Shown in pieces: positions 1-7,571 of a stretch of DNA of 64,000 nt. Origin of the DNA: Schaalia sp. 19OD2882 (GTDB lineage Bacteria; Actinomycetota; Actinomycetes; Actinomycetales; Actinomycetaceae); NCBI RefSeq assembly GCF_018986735.1, contig NZ_CP065521.1:992001-1056000 (forward strand), written 5' to 3'. The translations under genes were made by a program, and so were the position numbers. Every line of letters starts with the position of its first letter. Position 1 is the stretch's first letter. Below the pieces are notes generated by a model, which saw only the letters and a list, made by a program, of their open reading frames with translations, ran no database searches and was not told the DNA's origin.

Positions 1-2
1 TC

Positions 3-377
3 ACCTTGGAGGACGTCGTCGAGGAGATCGTCGGCGAGGTCTCCGACGAACACGACCACCGGCGCCTTGGCATCCGCACCCGCTCGGACGGGGTGCTCCT
101 GGTGCCCGGGACACTGCGCCCCGACGAATTGCTCGAACGCGCCGGAGTCGCCCTGCCCGACGACGGCCCCTGGGACACGGTGGCGGGCCTGGTCATGACG
201 CAACTCGGACGCGTCCCCGTCGTCGGAGACGTCACCGAGGTGGCGGGATCGGTCCTGGAGGTCACCCAGGTCCAGGGACGCAGGGTCACGCAGATCGCCC
301 TGACCCCTCCACCCGAACGTGACGGGGAGGCCATCGATCCCCTCGGGCGGGGAGAGCCGGAGGAGGGTGCGCGATGA
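3..377 (+). CDS. CNNM/CBS-domain membrane protein (HlyC/CorC family), C-terminal part
   Basis: This is the end of a gene that begins before the window; about 124 codons are visible. It opens inside the second CBS domain (T-L-E-D-V-V-E-E-I-V-G-E, the usual end of the CBS pair in this family). A CorC/HlyC-type C-terminal domain follows (about residues 20-100 of the visible part, with GRVPVVGD and VTQVQGRRVTQI). The family comprises membrane proteins with an N-terminal DUF21/CNNM domain, linked to magnesium or cobalt export or resistance. Its stop overlaps the ATG of a second family member by four bases (ATGA), so the two are surely co-translated and may form a heteromer. The membrane part is outside the window, so the family call rests on the tail and on the neighbour. 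Confidence 0.85.
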   Translation, partial: TLEDVVEEIVGEVSDEHDHRRLGIRTRSDGVLLVPGTLRPDELLERAGVALPDDGPWDTVAGLVMTQLGRVPVVGDVTEVAGSVLEVTQVQGRRVTQIALTPPPERDGEAIDPLGRGEPEEGAR

Positions 378-1420
378 GCACGACCCTCGCCCTCGTCCTG
401 ACGGTCCTCCTGCTGGCCGTCAACGCCTTCTTCGTCGCAGGGGAATTCGCCACCACCTCCACCAGACGTTCCCAGGTCGAGCCCCTCGTGGAGGCGGGCG
501 CTCGCGGCTCCACGCAGGCCATGTACGCCCTCGAACACGTTTCCCTCATGCTCGCCATCTGCCAGCTCGGCATCACGGTGGCCTCCACCTCGCTCGGTGT
601 GGTGGCCGAACCCGCCATCGCCCACTTGGTCGAGATGCCGCTGGAGCGGATCGGCCTGCCTGCCGCCTCCTCGCACGCAGTGGGCTTCACGGCGGCACTG
701 GTCCTGGTGCTCGTGGCGCACGTGGTCCTTGGGGAGATGGTCCCCAAGAACGTGTCCATCGCCTCCCCGGTGCGGATCCTGCTGGTCCTGGCGCCGCCGC
801 TGGTGGCCCTTGGTCGCGTGCTGCGTCCAGTCATCCAGGCGATGGATGCGACTGCGAACTGGTTCCTCCGCCGCCTGAGTGTGGAACCGCGTTCGGAGAT
901 CTCCTCGACCTTCACCGTGGAGGAGGTGGCCTCCATCGTCGAACTCTCCCAACAGGAGGGAATGATCGAAGACGAACTCGGGCTGCTCTCGGGCACCCTG
1001 GAGTTCTCCACGGAGACCGCCGAGACGGCCATGGTGCCGCTGGCCGACCTTGTCGTCCTGCCGCGAACTGTCACACCCGAGCAGGTCGAACGGGAGGTGG
1101 CCCGGACCGGGTTCTCGCGTTTCCCCGTCAGCGACGAGGACGGGCGCGTGTGCGGATACGTCCACCTCAAGGACGTACTGCATGCGGTGGGGCAGCAGCG
1201 GGCCGAGCCCGTGGAGCCCTGGAGGATCCGTCGTCTGGAATCGGTCAGAGCCGGTGACGAGGTCGAGGACGCCCTGCGGCACATGCAACGCACGGGCACG
1301 CACTGCGCGGAGGTCAAGGACTCCTCGGGGGCTGCCGTGGGGGTCCTGTTCCTTGAGGACATCCTCGAAGAACTCGTCGGCGAGGTGCGTGACTCCTTGC
1401 AGCGGGACGGACGATTGTGA
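374..1420 (+). CDS. CNNM/CBS-domain membrane protein (hemolysin C / CorC family)
   Basis: A 348-aa paralogue of the upstream gene. Residues 1-185 form a DUF21/CNNM membrane domain: a first hydrophobic helix at about 3-25, then helices near 50-70 and 95-160, with the family stretch VLGEMVPKN. Two CBS modules follow at about 200-345. Unlike the upstream partner it stops soon after the second CBS domain (LFLEDILEELVGEV) and has no CorC/HlyC C-terminal domain. Tandem pairs of a long and a short member are common in Actinobacteria. A role in divalent cation transport is family knowledge; the substrate cannot be read here. Start ATG at 374 overlaps the upstream stop. Confidence 0.88.
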   Translation: MSTTLALVLTVLLLAVNAFFVAGEFATTSTRRSQVEPLVEAGARGSTQAMYALEHVSLMLAICQLGITVASTSLGVVAEPAIAHLVEMPLERIGLPAASSHAVGFTAALVLVLVAHVVLGEMVPKNVSIASPVRILLVLAPPLVALGRVLRPVIQAMDATANWFLRRLSVEPRSEISSTFTVEEVASIVELSQQEGMIEDELGLLSGTLEFSTETAETAMVPLADLVVLPRTVTPEQVEREVARTGFSRFPVSDEDGRVCGYVHLKDVLHAVGQQRAEPVEPWRIRRLESVRAGDEVEDALRHMQRTGTHCAEVKDSSGAAVGVLFLEDILEELVGEVRDSLQRDGRL

Positions 1421-1485
1421 GGTCCCGGAGTGGCCCGGGACAAACGGCTGCGAGGGGCACCACACCCCCCATGTACAGTTCCTTG

Positions 1486-1491
1486 TACAAT
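1486..1491 (+). promoter_or_regulatory. candidate -10 box (TACAAT) for the M23 peptidase gene
   Basis: TACAAT matches the -10 consensus at five of six positions. It sits in the 160-bp gap before the peptidase, inside a doubled TGTACA motif (1472-1477 and 1484-1489). No good -35 box is visible. Transcription from here would give a leader of about 80 bases. Confidence 0.3.
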
Positions 1492-1580
1492 CTGCGACCG
1501 GGTGGCGTTGGAGCGGTCTCTTCACGCTAATTTGGACGGCGGTGCCAGAGTTGTCGGGCATCTTTGAAGGTCGTCTGATC

Positions 1581-2921
1581 ATGGAGGAGCCGGTTTTGGC
1601 AGAGGAACGTCGCAGGTGCCCGCTGCCGAAGCGTCGGCAGATCCACTCGCCCGCCCCGAGCCTCACCTCAGAGCCCGCCCCCACTCCGCCTGCGCGCTCC
1701 CGCGCCGCCGCCGCACGTCAGCGCTTGGCCGCCCAGGAGGCCGCCGAAGCGGCACGTCAGCGAGTCGAAGCCCGTGAGGAGGCCCGCCCTCGGGTGACGA
1801 CCGGCGCCCGGGTCACCTCTTCCCTGTCGGCAAAGGCCTGCACCACGAGCCCCTCGACGCGTGCGACGACCACAGTGGGTGCCGCCCATGCGACCTCGGC
1901 TCCTGTCATGGCCCCCACGGTGCCCGTGCCCGCCAAGGAGGTGCCTGTCGCCTCCGCGCCAGTGAAGCGATCCGCTCCGGTGCCCGCGCCGGTCAAGCGG
2001 GCGTCAGAATCCGGTGCATCCGAGCCGGTCGCCTCGAAGGTGGAGGCGAAGATCTCACAGGCCCCCACGCCTGCCGCGAAGTCCCCGACCCCCGCATTGC
2101 GCAGCCGTCGCACCGCCTCGACTGCCGGCAGCCGGAGCGCGGGCCGGCGCGGGGGCCGCCCTCGTCGTGAACCCGGTACTCGCAGGCGCGCCACCGTCAA
2201 GGGCGTCCTGCTGACCGCCTTGGCCGCCGTCACCGTCGCCACACCACTGAGCGGCATGCTCTCCCCGGCCTCGTCGATCGCACTGCCGGTGCGCGCCATC
2301 GGCACCCCGGTGGGAGGAAGCACGTGGGTGTCCGCCGCCGCAGGACTCACCGACGCCCACGCTCTGACCGAAGACCTCACCGCAGCCTCGCGGACCCGCG
2401 TGCGTTCCCCCTTGACCGTGTCGCAATGCGTCCCCGCCGCCGCTGCCGACGGCACCCGGACCCTGAACCAGGTTGCCGCACTGTACTGGCCGGTGGCCGA
2501 AGGAGCCTACGAGATCACCTCGCCCTACGGGCCGCGCATCTCGCCGATTTCCGGCCAGCTGCTCATGCACGAAGGCATCGACATGTCCGGTGCCATGGGC
2601 GAACCCCTGTACTCTGTGGCCGACGGCGTGGTCACGGAGGTGTCCGAGAACTCCCGCTCCGGCGCGCTGGTCGGCATCAAGCACGTGGGCCAGGACGGAG
2701 AGGTCTTCTACTCGTACTACCTGCACCAGTACATGGACAAGATCCTCGTCAAGCAGGGTGAAGAGGTCAAGGCCGGCCAGCACATCGGCGCCATCGGCTC
2801 CAACGGGTGGTCCACCGGCCCGCACCTGCACTTCGAGATCCACGATTCGGCCGACAAACACGTCGATCCCCAGGCCTGGATGATCGCCCACAAGGCCCAA
2901 CACGTGGGAGGAGGCTGCTGA
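1581..2921 (+). CDS. M23-family metallopeptidase (LytM-type cell wall endopeptidase)
   Basis: 446 aa. The N-terminal half (about 20-170) is a low-complexity Ala/Pro/Arg/Val segment, probably disordered. A single hydrophobic segment lies at about 210-235 (VKGVLLTALAAVTVATPLSGM), so the protein looks membrane-anchored or secreted with a long cytoplasmic N-terminus. The last 140 residues are an M23 domain: YGPRISPISG, HEGIDMSG (zinc His and Asp), YYLHQYM, and GPHLHFEIH with the final zinc His. M23 enzymes cleave peptidoglycan cross-bridges. ATG 1581 follows GAAGG and was preferred because the reading frame further upstream overlaps the preceding gene. The stop overlaps the next ATG (TGATG), so it is coupled to the phosphodiesterase gene. 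Confidence 0.85.
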   Translation: MEEPVLAEERRRCPLPKRRQIHSPAPSLTSEPAPTPPARSRAAAARQRLAAQEAAEAARQRVEAREEARPRVTTGARVTSSLSAKACTTSPSTRATTTVGAAHATSAPVMAPTVPVPAKEVPVASAPVKRSAPVPAPVKRASESGASEPVASKVEAKISQAPTPAAKSPTPALRSRRTASTAGSRSAGRRGGRPRREPGTRRRATVKGVLLTALAAVTVATPLSGMLSPASSIALPVRAIGTPVGGSTWVSAAAGLTDAHALTEDLTAASRTRVRSPLTVSQCVPAAAADGTRTLNQVAALYWPVAEGAYEITSPYGPRISPISGQLLMHEGIDMSGAMGEPLYSVADGVVTEVSENSRSGALVGIKHVGQDGEVFYSYYLHQYMDKILVKQGEEVKAGQHIGAIGSNGWSTGPHLHFEIHDSADKHVDPQAWMIAHKAQHVGGGC

Positions 2922-3745
2922 TGTACCCGGTCACCGGCGTGCGTGGTCCCCTCGTCCTGGCCCACAGGGGCGGGGGAGACGAACACCCGGAGAACTCACC
3001 GGCGGCCTTCGCCGCCATGCGCGGGCTCGGGGTCCGTCACATCGAGACCGACGCCCACCTCAGCAAGGACGGAGTGGTGGTCGTCAACCACGACGCCACC
3101 GTCGAGCGCACCTATGACGGCAAGGGGGCCATCGGCGACCTCATGTGGTCCGAGCTGCGCGACCTCGTGGGCACCGACGGTGAACGCATGATGACCCTGT
3201 CCGAGGCCCTGCTGACGCACCCGGACATGTACTTCAACATCGACGCCAAAAGCGATGCGGTGGCCGAACCGCTTCTGCGCGTCATCGAGGACCACGACGC
3301 CTTCGATCGGGTCCTCGTCGCATCCTTCAGCGAGCGCCGCCTGGCACGTCTGCGTGCCCTGGCCGGGCCGATGCTCACCACCTCCATTGGCACCACCGCA
3401 GTGGCACTGCTGGTCGGGGCCGCCCAGACGGTCTCCGACGCCACTGCGTGGGGTGTGCCGGGTCCCAAGCAGGGAGTGCGCGCCGTGCAGGTTCCTGTGC
3501 GACAGGGATTCCTGCGGATCGTCGACCGGCGCTTCGTCGCCACCGCCCACCGGGCCGGCTTGGCAGTCCACGTGTGGACCGTCAACGACGAGGCCACCAT
3601 GCGCGAACTCGTCGGCCTCGGAGTCGACGGCATCGTCACCGATCGACCGAGTCTGGCCAAGGACGTCCTGGTGGACATGGGGCTCTGGCGCGAAGTGCCG
3701 CCGCCCTCGCGCACGCCCTCGACGTGGACCGCGCCGAAGGACTGA
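2921..3745 (+). CDS. glycerophosphodiester phosphodiesterase family protein
   Basis: 274 aa, the normal size for bacterial GDPDs, which hydrolyse glycerophosphodiesters to glycerol-3-phosphate plus an alcohol. The GDPD motifs are in order: LAHRGGGDEHPENSPAAF with the catalytic His, then HIETDAHLSKDGVVVVNHD with the Glu-x-Asp metal ligands and the second catalytic His. A TIM-barrel C-terminus follows, ending with VHVWTVNDEATMRELVGLGVDGIVTDRP. No signal peptide is evident, so it is probably cytoplasmic. The start overlaps the M23 gene's stop by one base. The phosphodiesterase stop is directly adjacent to an in-frame ATG of the next reading frame, but that gene most likely starts later. Confidence 0.9.
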   Translation: MYPVTGVRGPLVLAHRGGGDEHPENSPAAFAAMRGLGVRHIETDAHLSKDGVVVVNHDATVERTYDGKGAIGDLMWSELRDLVGTDGERMMTLSEALLTHPDMYFNIDAKSDAVAEPLLRVIEDHDAFDRVLVASFSERRLARLRALAGPMLTTSIGTTAVALLVGAAQTVSDATAWGVPGPKQGVRAVQVPVRQGFLRIVDRRFVATAHRAGLAVHVWTVNDEATMRELVGLGVDGIVTDRPSLAKDVLVDMGLWREVPPPSRTPSTWTAPKD

Positions 3746-3892
3746 ATGGCGCCCGTCCGGGAACACCCGGATCCCTCCCCGAAAGAACCCCGGCCACCGG
3801 CCAAGCCTCTTCGCACTGTGCGCACATGTGCGAGGATCGTTACGCACTTCGGACAGACCCCGGCAATCAAGTCACTGGTACTAGGAGGAATC

Positions 3893-4849
3893 GTGGGCAG
3901 TGCGACATCACACGCCGAAAGGGACCGGTCATGGGTGGGCAAGCCGTGGGAGCCGCCCTCGTCCCACCCGGATGGACGCGTTGACAGGATTCAGCGCTGG
4001 CGCGGATGGCAGCTGCTGGCCTCCTTTGCCCTCCTCATCGCCGCCCAAGTCATGGGCATCGCCCCCTACTACGCCCTCAAGGGCATCAGGCCCGACGATC
4101 CCCTTCTGGCCGCCACCGTCTTCCTGCTGAGCGCTGTGGTGGCCGCCGCCGTTTCCGTCGGCGGTCATGCGCTGATCGTCAAGCATCTCGGTGGGCGGCC
4201 CGGCACGGGCTTGGCCGGGCCCGGGAAACTGCGCGAGTTCGGGGCGGGGCTGGGCATGGGCTTCGCGCTGATGACTTTCATGTTCGCAGTGCTGTGGATC
4301 CTTGGGGTCTACCGTGTGCACGACATCGGATGGAACCCGGGCATCGTCTCCGGCTTGGCGATCGGCATCGCCGCAGGATTCAACGAGGAAGTCTTCTTCC
4401 GCGGCAACCTGCTGAGAATCCTGGACGATTGGATCGGCTCCTGGGGCGCGCTGGCCGTCACGGCGCTCTTCTTCGGTGTCGCCCACATCTTCAACCCGGG
4501 CGCCTCGCTCTTCACCAGCCTCGCCTTGGTCCTGGAGGCGGGCATTCTCCTGGGAGCCACCTACTTGCTCACGCGCAGACTGTGGCTGGTGATCGGTCTG
4601 CACATCGCATGGAACACCACCATGGCCTCGCTCTTCGGCGGAGTGGTCTCTGGTGCAACCAACGAAGGGGGCCTTTTGACGTCGAGCCTGGAAGGGCCGC
4701 AGTGGCTCACCGGTGGGGCAATGGGAGTCGAAGGCTCCGTGGTGGCCATCGCGGTGGCGGGTCTCCTCGGCCTGGTCATCCTCGTCCTGGCGGTGCGCAA
4801 GGGCCGGATGCTGCCGCCGACCTGGTACCACGGCGCCGCACGGGAGTGA
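3893..4849 (+). CDS. CPBP family intramembrane metalloprotease
   Basis: 318 aa with about eight hydrophobic segments. The CPBP (Abi/CAAX protease) signature is complete: FNEEVFFRGNLLRIL (EExxxR), then FFGVAHIFN and GLHIAWNTTMA carrying the further zinc-ligand His residues. Family members act as membrane-embedded proteases, some linked to bacteriocin immunity or prenyl-protein processing; the substrate here is unknown. The reading frame is open from ATG 3746, but GTG 3893 has a strong AGGAGG five to seven bases upstream, and the 49 codons before it are low-quality Pro/Arg-rich sequence, so 3893 was chosen. It faces the antiporter gene tail to tail. Confidence 0.82.
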   Translation: MGSATSHAERDRSWVGKPWEPPSSHPDGRVDRIQRWRGWQLLASFALLIAAQVMGIAPYYALKGIRPDDPLLAATVFLLSAVVAAAVSVGGHALIVKHLGGRPGTGLAGPGKLREFGAGLGMGFALMTFMFAVLWILGVYRVHDIGWNPGIVSGLAIGIAAGFNEEVFFRGNLLRILDDWIGSWGALAVTALFFGVAHIFNPGASLFTSLALVLEAGILLGATYLLTRRLWLVIGLHIAWNTTMASLFGGVVSGATNEGGLLTSSLEGPQWLTGGAMGVEGSVVAIAVAGLLGLVILVLAVRKGRMLPPTWYHGAARE

Positions 4850-4866
4850 AGACGGCCGTGGGGTCC

Positions 4867-4888
4867 GACCTCGGTGCGAACCGGGGTC
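4867..4888. terminator. short hairpin between convergent genes
   Basis: A nine-base-pair stem (4867-4875 with 4880-4888, one G-U pair) and a GCGA loop lie between the converging CPBP and antiporter genes and overlap the antiporter stop codon. No T-run follows on either side, so intrinsic termination is only plausible. Confidence 0.45.
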
Positions 4889-6302
4889 AGAGCTGCGTGC
4901 GAGCCAAGGAGTTGTCCTCCAGCTGGCGGGCCCGGACGATGCGGATGACGGCGAGCAGGGCGATCGCGGCGGCCAGCACCCACCCCATGATGTGTGCCCA
5001 CCAGATCTCGGCGACGAAGATCAGAGCCATCGAGGCCAGGACCGGCACCAGCAGCAAGAAAGCGTCGACGACATAGCGTCCGAAGGACGGCATCTCGACG
5101 CCGTCGGATTCGGCGACCGATTTGACCATGAAGTTCGGGCCATTGCCGATGTAGGTGATCGCCCCGCAGAAGACCGCGCCCAGTGAAATGGGAACCAGGA
5201 AGTGCTCCGGGACTCCCGCCACCAGGGTTTGTCCGGGTTGGGCCAGCACCTTGGCCATCTCGAAGAAGGTGAGGTAGGTCGGGGCGTTGTCCAGGACGGA
5301 GGACAATCCGCCGGTGAAGATGAAGAAGGTCACCCGGTTCAAGGGCAGGGACGGGGCGACCTGCTCCAGGAAGCGCAGCGCCGGGGCCATCGTGGCGAAG
5401 ATGCCGATGAACAGGACGGCGACCTCGGTGATCGGCGTCCACGTGAAGGCGTTGTCTTCGAAGCGCACCTTCTTCGAGCCCAGGAAGTACGAGGCCGCAG
5501 CGATGGAGACCATGGCGATCTCACGGAAGGGAACCAGGGCCAGACCGTGCGCGTGGCCTGCGGCGACCTCGTGGGCGTCCACGGAAGGGATGAAGGCCAC
5601 GGAGGCGACGATCGCCGCGAAGAAGACAAGGTTGAGTTTGCCGTCCAGGCGCAGGGGAGTGATCTCGGTACGGTCCGCGATGACGGCGCGCTGCGGCTCG
5701 GAGGCGTGGTACGTCGAGTCCAGCGAATAGTAGGTGAGCAGTAGCAGGACCAGCACGAAGAGCCATTCGACCCACAGGTTGAAGGTCCAGGTGAAGGGCA
5801 CTCCCTTGAGGAAGCCGAGGAAGAGCGGCGGGTCGCCCAAAGGAGTGAGCAGCCCTCCGCAGTTGGCCACGATGAAGATCGTGAACAAGACGGTGTGCAG
5901 CCGGTGGGTGCGTTCTCGGTTGGTGGCCAGGATCGGGCGGATCAGCAGCATCGCCGCGCCTGTGGTGCCGACGAAACTGGCGAGGAGACCTCCGACGGCC
6001 AGGAAGATCGTGTTGTTGCGTGGGGTCGCTTCGATGTCGCCGGCCAGGTGGATGCCGCCTGAGACCACGAAGAGGGACAGGAGCAGGCAGATGAATTGGA
6101 TGTAGTCGATCCCCGTGGACACCAGCGGTTCAGATCCTGCGAAGAGGAACAGCCAGATGGAGGTGGGGATCGCCAGGCCCAGGGCGACCAGGAGTTGACT
6201 GGATGTCTTCTCCCACCAGTGGGTTGCGCCCGAGATCGGCAGGATCGCGATTGCCGCGAGCATGAGGACGAAGGGGATGAGCGACCACCAGGGATATGTC
6301 AC
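4887..6302 (-). CDS. sodium:proton antiporter of the ArsB/NhaD-like ion transporter superfamily
   Basis: 471 aa with about 12 membrane segments. The internal stretch NCGGLLTPLGDPPLFLGFLKG, and later VLDNAPTYLTFFEMAK, are typical of the bacterial group annotated as sodium:proton antiporters within the ion transporter (IT) superfamily. Such proteins exchange sodium for protons across the cytoplasmic membrane; the ion is inferred from the family. The start is a GTG at 6302 preceded by AAGGA; an upstream methionine is not available. It lies alone on the minus strand between a CPBP gene and an EamA gene, with 112 bp to the latter. Confidence 0.8.
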   Translation of the reverse strand: MTYPWWSLIPFVLMLAAIAILPISGATHWWEKTSSQLLVALGLAIPTSIWLFLFAGSEPLVSTGIDYIQFICLLLSLFVVSGGIHLAGDIEATPRNNTIFLAVGGLLASFVGTTGAAMLLIRPILATNRERTHRLHTVLFTIFIVANCGGLLTPLGDPPLFLGFLKGVPFTWTFNLWVEWLFVLVLLLLTYYSLDSTYHASEPQRAVIADRTEITPLRLDGKLNLVFFAAIVASVAFIPSVDAHEVAAGHAHGLALVPFREIAMVSIAAASYFLGSKKVRFEDNAFTWTPITEVAVLFIGIFATMAPALRFLEQVAPSLPLNRVTFFIFTGGLSSVLDNAPTYLTFFEMAKVLAQPGQTLVAGVPEHFLVPISLGAVFCGAITYIGNGPNFMVKSVAESDGVEMPSFGRYVVDAFLLLVPVLASMALIFVAEIWWAHIMGWVLAAAIALLAVIRIVRARQLEDNSLARTQL

Positions 6303-6414
6303 GAGGAGTCCTTGCCTGTGTCGAGGGCGGGTGCGTTCCGTTCCGCACGCATTGCTTCCACTTTACGTGGCGGTGAGGTGCCGTGTGGGTGCTCCATGTG
6401 CAGTTGCCGTCCTC

Positions 6415-7356
6415 TCACTGGGCACGGGTGGCCTCGTCATGGGGCCCGGGGGAGGAGGGCGCCAGGGTGAGGATCCCTAGGACCAGGGCGAACAGCGCCA
6501 CAGCGGTCCACGCGAGTGGCGTCAACCTTTCGCCGACGACGACGATGGCCAGTAGCGCAGCCACCGCCGGTTCGACCAGGGTGATGACGGTGGCCGTGGA
6601 GGCGCGGATCTTGGACAGTCCGTAGCCGAAGAGGACGTAGGCGGCGAACATGGGGACGAGGGCGGTGTAGGCCGCGACGCAGAAGGCCCGCGCCGAGGCG
6701 AGCAGCGGTGCGCCTGTCAGGAGCAGGACCGGAAGGAGCATGAGGCCGCCCAGACCGAAGACGGAACCCATTGCGGCGGTGCGCGGGACGGCGTCGAGCA
6801 TGAGGCGTTGGGCCGCCCACGAGTAGGCCGCGTACGTTCCGCCGGATACGAGGGCGAGTGCCAATCCGATGACGGTGTGTGTGGGTGCGGTGGCGGATGC
6901 TCCGAGATTCGAGATGGCCAGCAGTGCGGAGGCGAGGATTCCGATGCCGGCGGCGAGCAGCCATGCCGCTCCCAGGCGGTGTCGGTCGACGACTGCTTCG
7001 AGGATGCCTGCCAGGACGGGGGCCGAGGCGATCGCGACCACGGTTCCGATGGCGACTCCGGCCATGTCGACCGCCGCATAGAAGGCCAGTGGGTGGATGG
7101 CCACCATGAGTGCCCCGAAGAGGATGGTCCCCATGTGTCGGCGCAGGTGGGGGAGTCCCTGGCGGATGGTTTTCGCGCCGAGCAGGCCTTGGAGCAAGCC
7201 GCCGATTCCCAGCGAGGCCGCGCCGATGGACAAGGGGCCGACCTCCGGTGCGAAGGTGGCTGCGGTTCCCAGGGTGCCCCAGATCGCCGCAGTGACGAGG
7301 ACGGCAAGGATGCCGAGCAGTCGATCTCGGGAGCGTCGAGGCGTGGGGTGGTTCAT
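6415..7356 (-). CDS. EamA/DMT family transporter
   Basis: 313 aa with ten hydrophobic helices arranged as two EamA repeats (about 12-145 and 165-300). The second repeat contains the usual end-of-repeat pattern LSKIRASTATVITLVEPAVAALLAIVVVGERLTPLAW. DMT-family proteins export metabolites such as amino acids or threonine/homoserine; nothing here fixes the substrate. It diverges from the CPBP/XRE operon, and the shared 170-bp promoter region is unusually rich in repeats (21-bp units and 22-bp-spaced GTCAAG sites). Confidence 0.85.
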   Translation of the reverse strand: MNHPTPRRSRDRLLGILAVLVTAAIWGTLGTAATFAPEVGPLSIGAASLGIGGLLQGLLGAKTIRQGLPHLRRHMGTILFGALMVAIHPLAFYAAVDMAGVAIGTVVAIASAPVLAGILEAVVDRHRLGAAWLLAAGIGILASALLAISNLGASATAPTHTVIGLALALVSGGTYAAYSWAAQRLMLDAVPRTAAMGSVFGLGGLMLLPVLLLTGAPLLASARAFCVAAYTALVPMFAAYVLFGYGLSKIRASTATVITLVEPAVAALLAIVVVGERLTPLAWTAVALFALVLGILTLAPSSPGPHDEATRAQ

Positions 7357-7432
7357 CCCCGGATACTAACCTTCCCTTCCTCTGGTCCGACTTGAGCTCT
7401 GGTGCGCTGAGATTCGTCGCTCTGACCGTGAA

Positions 7433-7495
7433 GGAGGAATCTCACGGATCGGCGGAGGAATCTCGCGAGATGACGGACGAATCTCGCGGATGGGG
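7433..7495 (+). repeat. three tandem 21-bp units, locus 1 of a dispersed repeat family
   Basis: Units start at 7433, 7454 and 7475, exactly 21 bp apart, with core GGAGGAATCTCACGG, GGAGGAATCTCGCGA and GGACGAATCTCGCGG. An inverted partial copy (GATTCGTC) lies at 7411-7418, so the array is flanked by an opposed half. The same unit recurs at 34682-34765 (four copies) and 41813-41854 (two copies, minus strand). Read in one frame from GTG 7428 the array encodes repeated E-E-S-H-G / E-E-S-R-E / D-E-S-R-G and stays open for 33 codons to TGA 7527-7529, which overlaps ATG 7529. Whether it works as DNA sites or as a tiny coupled leader ORF cannot be told from this sequence. Confidence 0.85.
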
Positions 7496-7508
7496 GATGA
7501 GCTGTGGT

Positions 7509-7571
7509 GTCAAGGGTGCTGAACATTGATGTCAAGGTGGCTTGACTTGGATGTCAAGGACCCTGTACATT
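7509..7571 (+). promoter_or_regulatory. promoter with three 22-bp-spaced GTCAAG sites (probable XRE operator)
   Basis: GTCAAG occurs at 7509-7514, 7531-7536 and 7553-7558, each exactly 22 bp from the next. The middle copy forms a perfect palindrome GTCAAG-GTGG-CTTGAC (7531-7546). Its right half is part of the -35 box TTGACT (7542-7547), which is followed after 18 bp by the -10 box TACATT (7566-7571). A repressor bound here would occlude RNA polymerase. The obvious candidate is the XRE-type regulator encoded as the third gene of the operon it would control; this link is inference. Confidence 0.6.

Noticed and set aside
1472..1489. Doubled TGTACA before the M23 gene as an operator or start of a c-di-AMP riboswitch
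   Set aside because: TGTACA is self-palindromic and the two copies do not form a longer symmetric site; the 160-bp gap lacks the conserved riboswitch core and is too short.
3746..3892. Longer start (ATG 3746) for the first CPBP gene
   Set aside because: The 49 extra codons are Pro/Arg-rich, non-conserved looking, and GTG 3893 has a strong AGGAGG.
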